Part shown: piece by piece, positions 1 to 10,017 of the stretch
How the letters are laid out: each line of letters begins with the position of its first letter
How positions within the stretch are numbered: position 1 is the stretch's first letter
DNA from: Megaustenia siamemsis
Lineage: Eukaryota; Mollusca; Gastropoda; Stylommatophora; Ariophantidae
Length of the DNA stretch: 64,000 bases
Assembly (NCBI GenBank): GCA_032433765.1
Contig: JAVIAB010000025.1
Coordinates: forward strand, 33,737,282 to 33,801,281
Reading direction: 5' to 3'
Position numbers and translations under genes: made by a program
The notes under the pieces: model-generated
Database searches by the model: none
Seen by the model: only the letters and a program-made list of their open reading frames with translations
What the model was told of the DNA's origin: nothing

Positions 1-285
1 GTATTCTCAACATTCTTCTGTAAAACCACATTTCTACAGACTCCAGTGATTTTATTATCTGTTGTAATTCTGTCCATGATTCACATCCATATGTTAAGAC
101 TGGTTCTACATAACATTTATGAACTCTTTTTTCTTGTTCCTATTGTAAAAATGGATTGCATAGTATCTTCCTCAATTTTTGGAAATCTGCTTTTGCCTGA
201 ACCATTCTGCATCTCACCTCTGTTGTATATCTACCATCTGAGGTTAACATTGTTCCAAGTATTTTAATTCATTTACCTGTTTTAA
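1..285 (-). pseudogene. Non-LTR RT fragment, family B (C-terminal part)
   Basis: Reverse-strand remnant of the C-terminal part of a non-LTR retrotransposon RT (my family B). It matches the better-preserved B copies at 3,933-4,500, 4,551-4,961 and 23,490-24,057 in the stretch encoding a YLGTMLTSDG-like segment, an RKRVLKCYVEP-like segment and the start of the MWFYRRMLRIPW block. The copy runs off the left edge of the window and has stop codons, so it cannot be functional. At about 285 it meets family A head to head; the same junction recurs inverted near 60,330. Confidence 0.7.
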
Positions 286-1000
286 TATTGTACCCAAAAT
301 ATGGACTAGATATGAATATCAAAAAGACTAAAGCTATGATCATAAACAAAGGAAATTCTCAAGGCCCACAAATAAATATCAAAGTTGAAGGAATACATCT
401 AGAGACAGTTCAGAACTACAATTACCTGGGACATACTATAACCAGTGATGGAAAATGTACAACTGAAATAAACAAAAGAATAGGAATGGCAAACAAATAA
501 TTATAATGCCATGACAAATATACTAACATCAAAACAAATAACACCAGGACTAAAACTAAGAATAGCAAAACGTTACATCTTCTCAGATTTCCTGTATGGT
601 GAAGAAACATGGACATTCGACAAGAAAACAGAACAGAAAATTGAAGCCTTTGAAATGTGGATTTATAGAAGAATAGGTAGAATTGGATGGAAAGAAAAGA
701 AAACAAACTATGAAGTTTTAAACAACTGAAGGTGAAAAGAGAACTACTAAACACAATTCAAACAAGACAAATGAAATTTTTGGGGCATGTTAAAAGACAC
801 AATAGAATAATAAAAGTAATATTGGAAGTGAAAATACAAGGTAAAAGAGCAGATCAAGACTAACATGGACGAGTAACATCAAAAGATGGACAAGTCAATC
901 TATGACAATCTGCAATCTGCACCACCAAAGCAAGAGACAGAGTGGAATGGCGCTCCATGGTAGCCAACCTTCGATGCGGAGACGGCACTGATGCTAATGA
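286..1000 (+). pseudogene. Non-LTR RT C-terminal fragment, family A
   Basis: Encodes, across at least two frames (288-500 and 511-729, then degraded coding to about 990), the post-catalytic and C-terminal region of a non-LTR RT. Visible blocks are YGLDMNIKKTKAMII, NYLGHTITSDGKCTTEI and MWIYRRIGRIGWKEKKTN, then a degraded RQMKFLGHVKRH-like block and a terminal region matching RDRAEWRS..ANLRCGDGT of the copy at 24,663-25,013. It ends at an imperfect GATGATG-type tail. Frameshifts and the missing RT core mark it as a dead, 5'-truncated copy. Confidence 0.75.
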
Positions 1001-1180
1001 TGAATATTGTACCACTGGTCTTTATTGAGCATTGCGCTGAAGTCCTTTTTCTTTGTTGCTACCATTAATTTTTTTTTTTACTATTTAAAGTTCTTTAATG
1101 TTTCTTTCATTCAATAGAACGTATTACATTTCTTGTAACTCATTTTCACTCTTAGCGATGTGTCACCAGCATACCTTAGA

Positions 1181-1600
1181 TTATTTATATTTTGACCCCC
1201 CATTTATTATTTCAGGCATGCCCCTTATGGGCCTTAACATATTCTCTCTATACATATTAAACAAATCTGGTGACAGCACACAACCTTGCCTAACACCCTG
1301 TTTTATTTGTTGAAACATTCCCAATTGGTTTCCAGTTCTTATGGCTGCTGTTTGTTGCCAGTACGTGTTCTTTATTATTCTTAGATCTTTGCTGTCTACG
1401 TTAATGACTTTTAAAATTTTGATTATTTCTTGGTGCTTTACTTTGTCAAATTCTTTGGTATAATCTATGAAACATAGGTATAGATCTGTTATCACCTCTA
1501 TGGCTCTTTCTACCAAAGATCTTATGATGTATATGGGACTGTTCGTACCTTTACCTCCAACAAAACCACACTGTTTGTCACTAATTTTTGTAGTTGGCTA
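1181..1600 (-). pseudogene. Non-LTR RT catalytic-core fragment, family A-like
   Basis: Holds the palm region of a non-LTR RT: SLVERAIEV, LCFIDYTKEFDKVKHQ (the first catalytic Asp lies in FIDYTKEFD) and GVRQGCVLSPDLFN, the conserved segment before the missing FADD box. The main open stretch is 1,181-1,516. Degraded coding upstream to about 1,600 still shows a QYGFVGGKGT-like segment. The second and third catalytic aspartates (FADD) are absent, so this is a partial, inactive copy. Confidence 0.75.
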
Positions 1601-2382
1601 TATGTATATATATGAATTGAAAGCATACACATGTCACTTCATAAAATCGTTGTTGCGCTTAATGTGGCACATTAATGCTACCATATGCAAACAAAGGTAT
1701 TTAACCCTGTTAGATCACCGCGATCTGACACTTTCTAACCGACTGTTTGTAAACTTTACGTCTCATAGAAGACTACATTACTAATTTTGGAAACCTCTGT
1801 ATTCACTACGACTTTTAACAGCTATTTATACAGATCGATATCATAAACTTAACCCTGAAAGCTTTTCCTTCCATATTTAAACTGATCCAATTCACACAAT
1901 CTTTGGTCAATCTTTCTGGATCAATACCATGACCTTAAGACTCGATTTCACCCATAGAGAGGTTGGTTCTGAATTCATTTTTTCTGTAATCGCTTCTTGT
2001 CCAGCAAGTTTATGTAAAGAACATTAGCAGTTTGTTTAATCTTGGTATGCTATTGGAGTAAACAACAGCATAGCACGCAGGGATTATAAGAAATATTAGC
2101 AAACACGTGAGAAGCGACAGATGTGGCTCACCAAAGCTTCGAATCACCGATGAATATTATACAACTGTCCCTTGTAAACTATTTCAGCCCTCGCTCTTTA
2201 GTTCGGATTTTGATGTTCATATTGTAAGGTTTTCTTTTGATCTGTGGATATATTGATTCACATTGGCTCTCTTTGGTGTTGACACTGGGTCCGTTATAAA
2301 CAAAACGTGACGTTATAACGAGGTTGTTAATGCTGTACCCTCCATGTTTACTGGGTCGTACATGTCAATATGTATGTGTTTT

Positions 2383-2390
<8 letters not shown>
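1601..2390. other. No recognised feature
   Basis: About 790 bases of AT-rich DNA without a convincing ORF, RNA gene or repeat match to the rest of the window. It may be old, degraded transposon sequence. Confidence 0.5.

Positions 2391-2430
<40 letters not shown>
2385..2430. repeat. (TG)n(TA)n microsatellite
   Basis: A short TG run passes directly into a pure TA run of about 30 bases. Confidence 0.95.
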
Positions 2431-2434
<4 letters not shown>

Positions 2435-2449
2435 AACATGACAATTTCA

Positions 2450-2600
2450 ATATATAAAACAAGGAGTCAGCCAAGGCTGTGTTCTGTCGCCGGATTTGTT
2501 TTCACTTTACAGCGAACATACTATGAGATCAATAGTAGGCAAAAAAGGAATTGAAGTCAACGGACACAACATAATTTCCGATATGTGGTTGGCACAGTCT
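2450..2600 (+). pseudogene. Non-LTR RT core fragment
   Basis: Forward translation reads IKQGVSQGCVLSPDLFSLYS and then RSIVGKKGIEVNGHNI, matching the conserved RT segment just before the FADD box in non-LTR elements. Only about 50 codons survive. It abuts an oppositely oriented family B 3' end. It is a short relic with no intact active site. Confidence 0.65.
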
Positions 2601-2709
2601 TAATCATCATCATCATAATCAAGTAACGGGTCTGCTGGCGGAGGTGATCATGTCTCTCCACAACTTTCGATTTCGACAATTATTTATCATTTCTGTTGTT
2701 GACCTTCTG
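2600..2709 (-). pseudogene. Family B retroelement 3' end
   Basis: The reverse strand carries the last approximately 100 bp of family B, coding for the RDRKLWRDMITYA-like end, followed by a (GAT)n tail read here as atcatcatcat at 2,603-2,616. It is heavily 5'-truncated. Confidence 0.7.
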
Positions 2710-2989
2710 CCTTGTGGCGATTCATGATTGTACAAAGAAGTTACGACAGTGGTTTTCTGTTGCCTTCCGTCGGTTTGTTTACGGTTGGCTCCGCTAGCCT
2801 TTGACTAAAAAGTCTCACCCACAAAGAAATGGGGTTGTTTTACTTCGCGTTTCCCTCCCTTAGCCTTTTACTCTCCCGAGCTTACATGCAAGGCAGCAGG
2901 GCAGCCACAGGTTGTACTGTTTACTGCATACAGTAGCAGGTAAAATTACCCGACCTGACACCAGAGAACAATAGTTAGCAGATTAAATG
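2710..2989. repeat. Unassigned segment with one dispersed repeat
   Basis: Mostly featureless. Bases about 2,716-2,752 match, in inverted orientation, about 16,872-16,908 (shared core GATTCATGATTGTACAAAGA). That points to an old dispersed element of unknown class. Confidence 0.5.
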
Positions 2990-3777
2990 TAATATAAATT
3001 AACGTAAGAGAGTCTTAATAGCAGAGACAGAGAATGAACAACAAAAAATGATAGACGTAATAGTAAAGAAAGCAACAAGAAAGGTGTCAGTCTGAATAGT
3101 ACGAAAACATAGGTAATGGTCATATCAAAGAAACAATCATCACCATCATGCAGCATAAAAATAAACGAGACAAATCTGAAACAAGTGCAACGCATCAAAT
3201 ACGTGGACACAATAATTACATCAAATGGAAGATGCGCCACGGAAATAAAAAGCAGAATAGCTCAGGCCAAAATCGCATTTCAGAAAATGAAAAATGTCGT
3301 ATGCAACAAAATTATGTCAACAGAAGTGAGAAAGAGAGTTCATCGGTGCTACATAGAACCAATTCTGACCTATGGAAGCGAATCAAGGACAGTAGACAAA
3401 CAAATGAAAAAAAAACTATTAGAGGCCACAGAGATGGGATTTCTCAGAAGAATGTTGAAAGTTCCCTGGACAGATAAAAAGACAAATGAGGAAGTTCTCA
3501 AAGAGGCCAACACAAAAAGTGAGCTCCTAAAAAAACATCAGAAAGAAGCAATCAACATTTTTTGGGCACATCATGAGAAGAGGAAAGTTGGAATACTTGG
3601 TTACAATTGGCAAAATACAAGGAAAGAGAGATCGCGGACGACAAAGAGAGAAAATACTGGATAGCTTGGTGTCATGGCATGGAAAACAGTCAACAACAGA
3701 ACTGATACGATGCACTGTGGATAGAAGATTGTGGAGGGACATGATCGCCTACGCTAACCGGTATGCACATGATGATG
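2990..3777 (+). pseudogene. Non-LTR RT C-terminal fragment, family C copy 1
   Basis: The longest family C copy here. The clean open part is 3,116-3,664, with degraded coding on both sides. Blocks in order: [58 protein letters not shown], then a frameshifted FGHIMRRGKLEYLVTTGK-like block and a DRRLWRDMIAYANRY end before an ATGATGATG tail. These are the post-FADD and C-terminal parts of a non-LTR RT; the catalytic core is missing. The frame breaks near 3,560-3,600. Confidence 0.75.
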
Positions 3778-3932
3778 GTGATATATATATATATATAAAC
3801 ATATATGTGTGTGTGTGTGTTTTATGTGTCTGTGTTTGGGAAAATATATGTATGTGTGTATATGAAGAAGACCTCCATGGTGCTGTAGTTGCGGTCACTT
3901 GCTGACCTGAAGATTTGTGTTTCAAGTAATCA
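3778..3932 (+). mobile_element. SINE-like repeat, family C (copy 1), with TA/TG microsatellite
   Basis: A TA/TG microsatellite (3,779-3,820) is followed by a block with tRNA-like spacing: TGGTGCTGTAGTTGCGGTCA as an A-box-like part and GATTTGTGTTTCAA as a B-box-like part. A close relative with the same order lies at 6,770-6,905. A tRNA-derived SINE is inferred from the two copies and the box-like segments only. Confidence 0.5.
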
Positions 3933-4500
3933 TCAAGTGTCATGCCTACTGGCGTAGGTGATCATGTCTCTCCACAACTTTCGATCTCGATAGTTATTTA
4001 TCATTTCTGTTGTTGACCTTGTGCCAAGCCATTCTCTTAAGCTGCCTGGTATCTTTCCTCTTTGCTTCCCTCCTTCTCTTCGTCCCTCAATTTTCCCAGT
4101 TGTTACAATATATTCCAGTTGTTCTCGTCTCATTACATGACCAAAAAATAATGATTGTTTCTTCCTAATATTGGAAATTAGCTCTCTTTGCCTTGCCCTA
4201 TTTCGGAACGTTTTAATTACTCTTCTTAGCTGTTCTTGGTATTCTCAACATTTTTCAATAAAACCACATTTCTACAGCCTCCAGTGATTTTCTTGTCTGT
4301 TGTCCTATTGTACATGATTCACATCCACATGTTAAGACTGGCTCTACGTAACATTTAAGAACTCTTTTTCTTGTTTCTATTGTCAAAAATGGATTACATA
4401 GTATCTTCCTCATTTTTTGGAAAGCTGCTTTAGCCTGAGCCATTCTACATCTCACCTCTTTTGTACATCTTCCGTCTCAGGTAAAAATTGTTTTATATAA
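3933..4500 (-). pseudogene. Non-LTR RT C-terminal fragment, family B
   Basis: Reverse-strand family B copy in two open pieces: 4,255-4,455 (MRCRMAQAKAAFQKM, RKRVLKCYVEPVLTCG) and 3,933-4,133 (RREQLEYIVTTGKIEGRR, RDRKLWRDMITYASR). The block between them is frameshifted. It has a C-terminal region only, with no catalytic core. Confidence 0.75.
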
Positions 4501-4504
4501 AAGT

Positions 4505-5173
4505 AAAGTACCCCCGTCACGCCGATTGGCGTATGGAGAATATGGTGTTCATCATCAAGTACCGGGCCTACTGGCGTAGGTGATCATGTCTCTCCACAAC
4601 TTTCGATCACGACAGCTATTTATCATTTCTGTTGTTGACCTTCTGCCAAGCCACTCTCTTAAGCTATCTGGTATTTTTTCTCTTTGCTTCCCTCTAGCTC
4701 TTCGTCCCTCAATTTTCCCAGTTGTTACAATATATTCCAGTTGTTCTCTTCTCATTACATGGCCAAAAAATGATGATTGTTTCTTCCTAATATTGGAAAT
4801 TAGCTCTCTTTTTGCTTTGACCTCTCTCAGAACATTTTCGTTACTCTTCTTAGCTGTCCATGGTATTCTCAACATTCTTCTGTAAAACCACATTTCTACA
4901 GACTCCAGTGATTTTTTTGTCTGTTGTCCTATTGTCCATGATTCACACCCATATATAAAATAGAGTTAGTGACCATACATTTTACAGACCTTCAGCACAT
5001 GATTTTTGGGGTAATGTGGTCGGTATTACGCCCGTGCCGCTTTACTTTCCCAGAAAAAAAAAATCGGGTAACCATTAAAGGCTGGGTGAACATGGAAGCC
5101 GTCGGCTGGGATCGAACCCTACCTCTTGTCCTTTATAGTCCAGTTCACTAATCACTTAGCTATCGCGGCTCCA
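4505..5173 (-). mobile_element. tRNA-derived SINE, family A, split by a retroelement insertion
   Basis: Reverse-strand copy of the tRNA-derived SINE that recurs at 10,336, 10,976 and 16,348. Its 3' tail is at about 4,508-4,550. The rest, including the tRNA-like head (GCCGCGATAGCTAAGTGATT-type A box and GGTTCGATCCC-type B box, here reverse-complemented at 5,110-5,172), is at about 4,963-5,172. A 0.41-kb family B fragment separates the halves and is flanked by a short GTT repeat, so it inserted after the SINE. Confidence 0.8.
4551..4961 (-). pseudogene. Family B retroelement fragment inserted in a SINE
   Basis: Reverse-strand 3' end of family B with an uninterrupted 112-codon stretch (4,555-4,893): MWFYRRMLRIPWTAKKSNEN, SFFGHVMRREQLEYIVTTGK, DRKLWRDMITYASR, then a GATGATG tail at the left end. 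The copy is 5'-truncated, as is normal for target-primed reverse transcription, and interrupts SINE family A. Its open frame suggests it is younger than its neighbours. Confidence 0.8.
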
Positions 5174-5195
5174 TATATATATGGACATATACGTA

Positions 5196-6526
5196 GGGAG
5201 GTCAAAAAGTAATGCACACCAATTTTTTTCTCGGAAACTATTCGGGCAAAATGTGTAAAATTTTCACAGATTGTAGCTGAACATCCCCTTTACACTACCT
5301 ATTTTTCAACATAATCTCCGTCCAAGCGTATTGCCTTACGCCAACGCGAAACTAGGTCATGAATGCCTCGTTTGTACCAAGTTTTGTCCTGCTCGCGTAG
5401 CCATTTTTTTAACTGCACGGATCACACCCTCATCATTGTCAAAGTGTGTCCCACGCAGGAATTTTTTGAGTGGTCCAAACAGATGGAAATCTGAGGGAGC
5501 CAGATCAGGGCTGTAAGGAGGATGGGGCAGTACAGTCCAACCAAATTTGTTGATTGCTTCCCGTGTTACCAGACTTGTGTGAGGGCGTGCATTGTCATGT
5601 TGAAGCAACAAATCTGCAGATGGCTTATTAGGCCGAACTCTGTGGAACCGATTTTTGAGTTTTGTCAGTGTATTGATGTAAGCTGTCGAGTTGATTGTCT
5701 CACCTCTTGTCATTACATCAACAAGAATCACACCATCAATGTCCCAGAAGACAGTGATCATCACCTTTCCGGCTGATGGAGATGTTTTGAATTTTTTTCT
5801 TTTGGTGACTGCGGATGATGCCATTCCATTGACTGCATTTTTGTTTCAGGCTCATAATAATGTGCCCACGTTTCGTCACCGGTAACAATTTTTGACAAAA
5901 ACATTTCTCCTTCAACACCGAAACGCTCCAACAATTCAGAACAGAATGTTTTCCTTTGAACTCTGTGATCATTTGTTAGGCACCGAGGAACCCATCGAGC
6001 GCAAATCTTTGAATATCCGAGAGTTTTAAAAATTGCGATTGCACTTCCCTTGCTGACTGTAAGCTGCAATGCCAATTGCTGACTAGTGATACGCCTATCC
6101 TTACGAATAATGGCATCAGCCCGGTTTAACATGTCTGTGCTGGTAGCCGAGGCAACACGTCCAGAACGCGGTAAATCATGCAGCTCCACTCGTACACTTT
6201 CTGCAGCTTTAATTCTCTGAACCCAGCGACTAACTGTGCTCCTATCGACTGCAGAACATTTGTACACTGCACACAGTTGTTTATGAATGTTTGCCACAGT
6301 TTCTTTTTCCGCAACCAGAAATTCTATGACAATTCGCTGTTTGTAACGGACATTGTTGACAAGCTCCACTTTAACGGTTCATAGATTGCGTAATATTTAT
6401 CAGAATGCTGTGCAATTTGGTACACATAATTGGAACATGTCATATTCCAAGTGTGCAAAATTTCATATTCATATCTTTATTATTAGCCGAGAAAAAAATT
6501 GGTGTGCATTACTTTTTGACCTCCCG
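5196..6526 (-). mobile_element. mariner-family DNA transposon, near full length
   Basis: About 1.33 kb bounded by inverted repeats that begin GGGAGGTCAAAAAGTAATGC: left end 5,196 onward, right end reverse-complemented to 6,525/6,526. The match extends roughly 38 bp with few mismatches. TA dinucleotides flank both ends, the target duplication expected of Tc1/mariner elements. It contains one transposase gene on the reverse strand, lies in a TATA-rich target and adjoins SINE family A. Both ends are present, so at most the internal frameshifts disable it. Confidence 0.93.
5299..6369 (-). pseudogene. mariner transposase (DD34D), two frameshifts
   Basis: Cut-and-paste transposase that binds the terminal inverted repeats and inserts at TA. 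The open start is MELVNNVRYKQRIVIEFLVA, with an N-terminal helix-turn-helix region (VDRSTVSRWVQRI). The catalytic triad is visible: VTGDETWAHY for the first Asp, LLQHDNARPH for the second and PYSPDLAPSDFHLF for the third. There are 34 residues between the second and third aspartates, i.e. DD34D mariner. The frame shifts in an A-run near 5,795-5,805 and again in an A-run near 5,402-5,410, after which the normal C-terminus continues to a TAG at 5,299-5,301. Both lesions are base-run length changes, so sequencing error is a real alternative to true inactivation. Length is about 355 codons, typical for the family. Confidence 0.92.
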
Positions 6527-6574
6527 TATTATATACATATATATACACCCAAATACTCTTTCTCTTATCTATTT

Positions 6575-6765
6575 TTTTTTATTCTAGCTGTTTTCAATCC
6601 TTCCATAGATAATTTATCAGATCTCGTCATTTGTCTCTGTTCTGTGCAAGCAACTCTATCTCATTGTGGGAGCCGATTCCTGCTGCTGTTGCCTCTCGGA
6701 TCAATGTTTTTCTCAGTGTCTCTCTGGGTCGGCCTCTTTTCCTCCCACAGTTGTGTGTATACATA
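6575..6765 (-). pseudogene. Non-LTR RT 3' fragment, diverged family D
   Basis: The reverse strand resembles the 3' coding end of family D at 8,052-8,220 (GRPRETLRRTLMREARAAGI and LAQNRDRWRDLIKYL in the better copy), but is clearly diverged and has no long open frame. Confidence 0.6.
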
Positions 6766-6769
6766 TATG

Positions 6770-6905
6770 TATGTTTATGATGTTTATGTGTATGTGTGTC
6801 TGTGAAAATATATATCTGTGTATATATGAAGACAACCGTGGTGTTGCTGTTAGTGCGCTCACTTTCCGTCCTGAAGGTTTGTGGTTCAGTTATCGATAGA
6901 TAATT
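6770..6905 (+). mobile_element. SINE-like repeat, family C (copy 2)
   Basis: Second copy of the block at 3,778-3,932: a TG/TA-rich lead, TATATGAAGA, then GTGGTGTTGCTGTTAGTGCG and GAAGGTTTGTGGTTCAGTT. The last part resembles a Pol III B box. SINE identity is inferred. Confidence 0.5.
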
Positions 6906-7059
6906 TTTTGTTTAACCTGAATGGCTCTCGCTGTCCATCTAACCTCTTCAAATGGGTACCAAGTGGCAACATTCAACGTGTTGTGTCACACACTGAAACC
7001 ACTTCCATTCAATATCAATTTTAACAATAAGTGGAATGTATATGCTCCTGACAATTTCC

Positions 7060-7445
7060 TCCATATATCTTTTTATTCTTCTTTCTTTCCTCATCTGCCT
7101 TTCGGCGTCGAAGGGAGATATAATTGCGGTCTTTTACTCTTCTGTTCGCTTCTACTGTTATGTTTCCTAGTTTTCTAATATTCAATCGATCCATCTTATT
7201 CGCGGTCGACCCTTGGATCTGGTGTTGTCGCAACGTTTGTTGATGGCTCGTTATGTTGTGTTTTGATTACTTTACCTTATCACGTGGCCATTCCATTTTA
7301 TCTGTTGTTTCTTTATATATTCTATGGCGGGGGTTATTCCTACCTTTTTTTTCTCAGTTCTTCATTTCTGATCTTGTCTCTCAGGCTGTTTCCTGTCATT
7401 CGTCTAACACATTTTATCTCAGTAAAGGTGTTCCATATTTTCAGC
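7060..7445 (-). pseudogene. Non-LTR RT C-terminal fragment, family F
   Basis: Reverse-strand coding remnant with TEIKCVRRMTGNSLRDKIRN, QQIKWNGHVIR and then RSKGRPRIRWIDNIRKL-like blocks. The order (RRM.G, W.GHV.R, GRPR.RW.D) is typical of the C-terminal region of another non-LTR RT family. Frame breaks are present. It is single-copy in this window. Confidence 0.6.
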
Positions 7446-7685
7446 TAAATGTTCAACATTAGAACTAAACAGCTACTTTGAGATGCATACAAACAACTGT
7501 GCCAGGTAATCATATTTTCCTTTTGATGAAGCAAGTCTGCACGGGGACACTACATGTAGCTCGCTATTTGCACACACAATCGATATTTCTCTCAGCTGAT
7601 CAACATTACTCGTGCCCAGCTTGTCGTCATCTTTTCGGAGTCCCGCGCTTGCACCCTCATCAATCACCACTTGCCATCTGTAAAG

Positions 7686-7698
7686 ATCGATCATGTAT
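7686..7698. repeat. 13-bp target-site duplication, copy 1 of 3
   Basis: ATCGATCATGTAT. The identical 13-mer occurs at 7,934-7,946 and 9,827-9,839. Copies 1 and 2 bracket a family C fragment; copies 2 and 3 bracket a family D element. Confidence 0.85.
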
Positions 7699-7933
7699 CA
7701 TCATCATGTGCCGTACCGATTGGCGTAGGCGATCATGTCCTTCCACAATCTTCTATCAACAGTGCATCGTATGAGTTCTGTAGTTGACTGTTTTCAATGC
7801 CATGACACCAAGCTATCCAGTTTTTTCTTTCTTTGTCGTCCGCGATCTCTCTTTCCTTTTATTTTGCCAGTTGTAACCAAGTATTCCAACTTTCCTCTTC
7901 TCATGATGTGCCCAAAAAATGTTGATTGCAACA
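7699..7933 (-). pseudogene. Family C retroelement 3' fragment (copy 2)
   Basis: Reverse-strand 3' end of family C: RRGKLEYLVTTGKIK-like coding, a W/RDMIAYANR-like end and a (GAT)n tail at the left. It is flanked by identical 13-bp duplications (7,686-7,698 and 7,934-7,946), so both borders of this 5'-truncated insertion are defined. Confidence 0.8.
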
Positions 7934-7946
7934 ATCGATCATGTAT
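7934..7946. repeat. 13-bp target-site duplication, copy 2 of 3 (shared)
   Basis: ATCGATCATGTAT. It serves as the right duplication of the family C insertion and the left duplication of the family D insertion. Confidence 0.85.
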
Positions 7947-9826
7947 CTATCTATCTATCTATCTATTGACCTTTCGAGCCGTAACCGGCCCATAGGGCGT
8001 AGACCAAGATACACCTTCTCCTATATGAATTTTTGTTCTAGCAGTTTTCTTTTAAAGATATTTTATCAAATCTCGCCATCTGTCTCTGTTCTGTGCAAGC
8101 AGTTCTATCTCATTGAGGGAGCCGATTCCTGCTGCTCTTGCCTCTCTCATCAATGTTCTTCTCAGTGTCTCCCTGGGTCTTCCTCTTTTTCTTTTACCTG
8201 TTGTTTCCCATATGAGGGCTTGCTTTGCTATTCGATTATTATCTCTTCTCATCACATGTCCAACGTATGACCATCGTCTTTTCTTTATTACTGAAGATAT
8301 TAGTGGTTGATTGGCGATTTCTCTAATTTCCTCGTTTGTTTTGAATTCGTTCCATTCTATACCAAGTATTTTCCTTAGACATTTATTTTCGAATGCGTTC
8401 AACTTTGTTTCTATATCTCTTGTTGTTTTCCAGCTTTCACACGCATACGTAAGGGTTGATAGTACATTTGATTTGAATAGCCTAAGTTTTGTGTTTGTGC
8501 TAATGAGTTTTGATTTCCACAACTTTTCAAGGCTTCTGAAAGACATTGCTGCTTTAGCCAGTCTGATTCTAATTTCTTTGCTCGTATCCCCTTCTCGATC
8601 AATGTGACTTCCAAGATAGATAAAGTGATCGATCTCTTCTACTGGTTTGTTTTCCATGTATATTTTGTCACTTGTTGGAATTAAACTTTTCATGACTTTA
8701 GTCTTTTCATGATTGACCTCAAGCCCAATTTTGCTGGCTATTGATGATAGTTCATTTGTGTTTTCCTGCATCGTTTTTATCTGACTGCTGATGAGAACTA
8801 TGTCATCAGCAAAGTCGAGGTCCTCCAAATGGTCTCCTTGTATCCATTCGATGCCTTTATTACCAGTGCAGCATTTCTTCATTATGAAGTCCATAACAAT
8901 TCCAAATAAGAAGGGCGATAAATACATCCTTGTTTAACCCCAGTTTCTATTGGGAAACATTCGCTCAGTCCTTCCTCTGTTCGAACTGCACATGTGTAAC
9001 CATCATACATGTCTTTGATAATATTTATGATTTTTGATGGTAAGCCATATTGCTTCAGAATTTTCCACAAAGAATCTCTATGAATACTATCAAATGCTTT
9101 TTTGAAGTCGATGAAGTTAAGTACAAAAGGTTTTTGCTTTTCAATGTGTTCCTCCAATATAAGTCGTAGAGTGAAAATGTGGTCAAGACAGCTTCTCCCT
9201 TTTCTAAACCCAGCCTGTTCTTCACGCATTACTGTATCTATTGAATCCTTTATTCTATTTAGGATGATTTTACAGAATAACTTTGAGGCAACTGACAAAA
9301 GTGTCACGCCTCTCCAGTTGTTACAATCTCTAAGATTGCCCTTTTTTGGGATCTTAACAATGATTCCTTTTTTCCATTTATGAGGCGTCTTCTCTGTTTT
9401 CCAAATGATGTTGAACATTTTTTGGAGATGTATTAAATTATGGCTATCAATTGCCTTGAGGATCTCAGCTGTTAACTTATCCTCTCCAGCAGCCTTGTTA
9501 TTGGTCATTAGCTTTAAGGTGGTTTCTATTTCACTCAAGGTGAAGTCATCTAAATTTACATCTAATTCTGCTGCTGGTGTTTCAGCTTCAAAATCTATTA
9601 AACTGTGAGGTAGTGGACGGTTAAGAATTTCTTTGAAGTGTTCTGCCCAACGGGCTTTTATGTCTGCGCTTGTTGTTAGCATTAATCCAGATTTGTCTAG
9701 AATTGGTGTTCCACTGGATGTATAGGTGTTTGTCAGCATCTTTTGTACAGTATAAAGAGTTCTGCTGTCTCCTGTAATTGCAGCTGTCTCTGCTTTCTCT
9801 GCCAAGTTGTCTATATAAGCTCTTGT
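7947..9826 (-). mobile_element. Family D non-LTR retrotransposon, 5'-truncated, with target-site duplications
   Basis: A 1.88-kb reverse-strand retroelement bounded by identical 13-bp duplications (7,934-7,946 and 9,827-9,839). Its 3' end, at the left, is a (TAGA)n microsatellite after a short 3' UTR. The 5' end is cut inside the coding region, the usual outcome of incomplete target-primed reverse transcription. A second copy at 18,672-19,342 ends in the same kind of GATA tail, which fits RTE-like non-LTR elements; the clade assignment is inference. Confidence 0.88.
8052..9826 (-). pseudogene. Family D reverse transcriptase, lacks N-terminal endonuclease
   Basis: Encodes the RT and C-terminal domain of a non-LTR retrotransposon in two open pieces: 8,882-9,835 (fingers and palm) and 8,052-8,927 (rest of palm, thumb, C-terminus). 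Visible in order: NNKAAGEDKLTAEILKA, WKKGIIVKIPKKGNLRDCNN, WRGVTLLSVASKLF, EEQAGFRKGRSCLDHIFTLR, FIDFKKAFDSIHRDSLW (first catalytic Asp), GVKQGC, LDFADDIVLIS (the catalytic Asp pair) and a C-terminal GHVMRR..GRPR block. One frameshift near 8,920-8,935, just after GVKQGC, separates the two parts. The apurinic endonuclease domain expected upstream is missing through 5' truncation. Apart from the frameshift the RT is well preserved, so the insertion looks young. Its 3' UTR (about 7,970-8,051) matches the copy ending at 19,212. Confidence 0.9.
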
Positions 9827-9839
9827 ATCGATCATGTAT
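9827..9839. repeat. 13-bp target-site duplication, copy 3 of 3
   Basis: ATCGATCATGTAT; right border of the family D insertion. Confidence 0.85.
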
Positions 9840-10017
9840 AGTCGTCACTATATCTTTCTTTATTTTAATTTTTTTTTCTGTAGAGCATTTCCTTGCTTCA
9901 TCTTGTTGGGAACAGGAAAATAATTGTAGTGCTGCGGTAAAGCTGGTAGGAAACAAAATTTAGTTTACTTTTTCTTAATCGTCACAACAATAGAACTAAT
10001 CATTAATAAAAATTATG

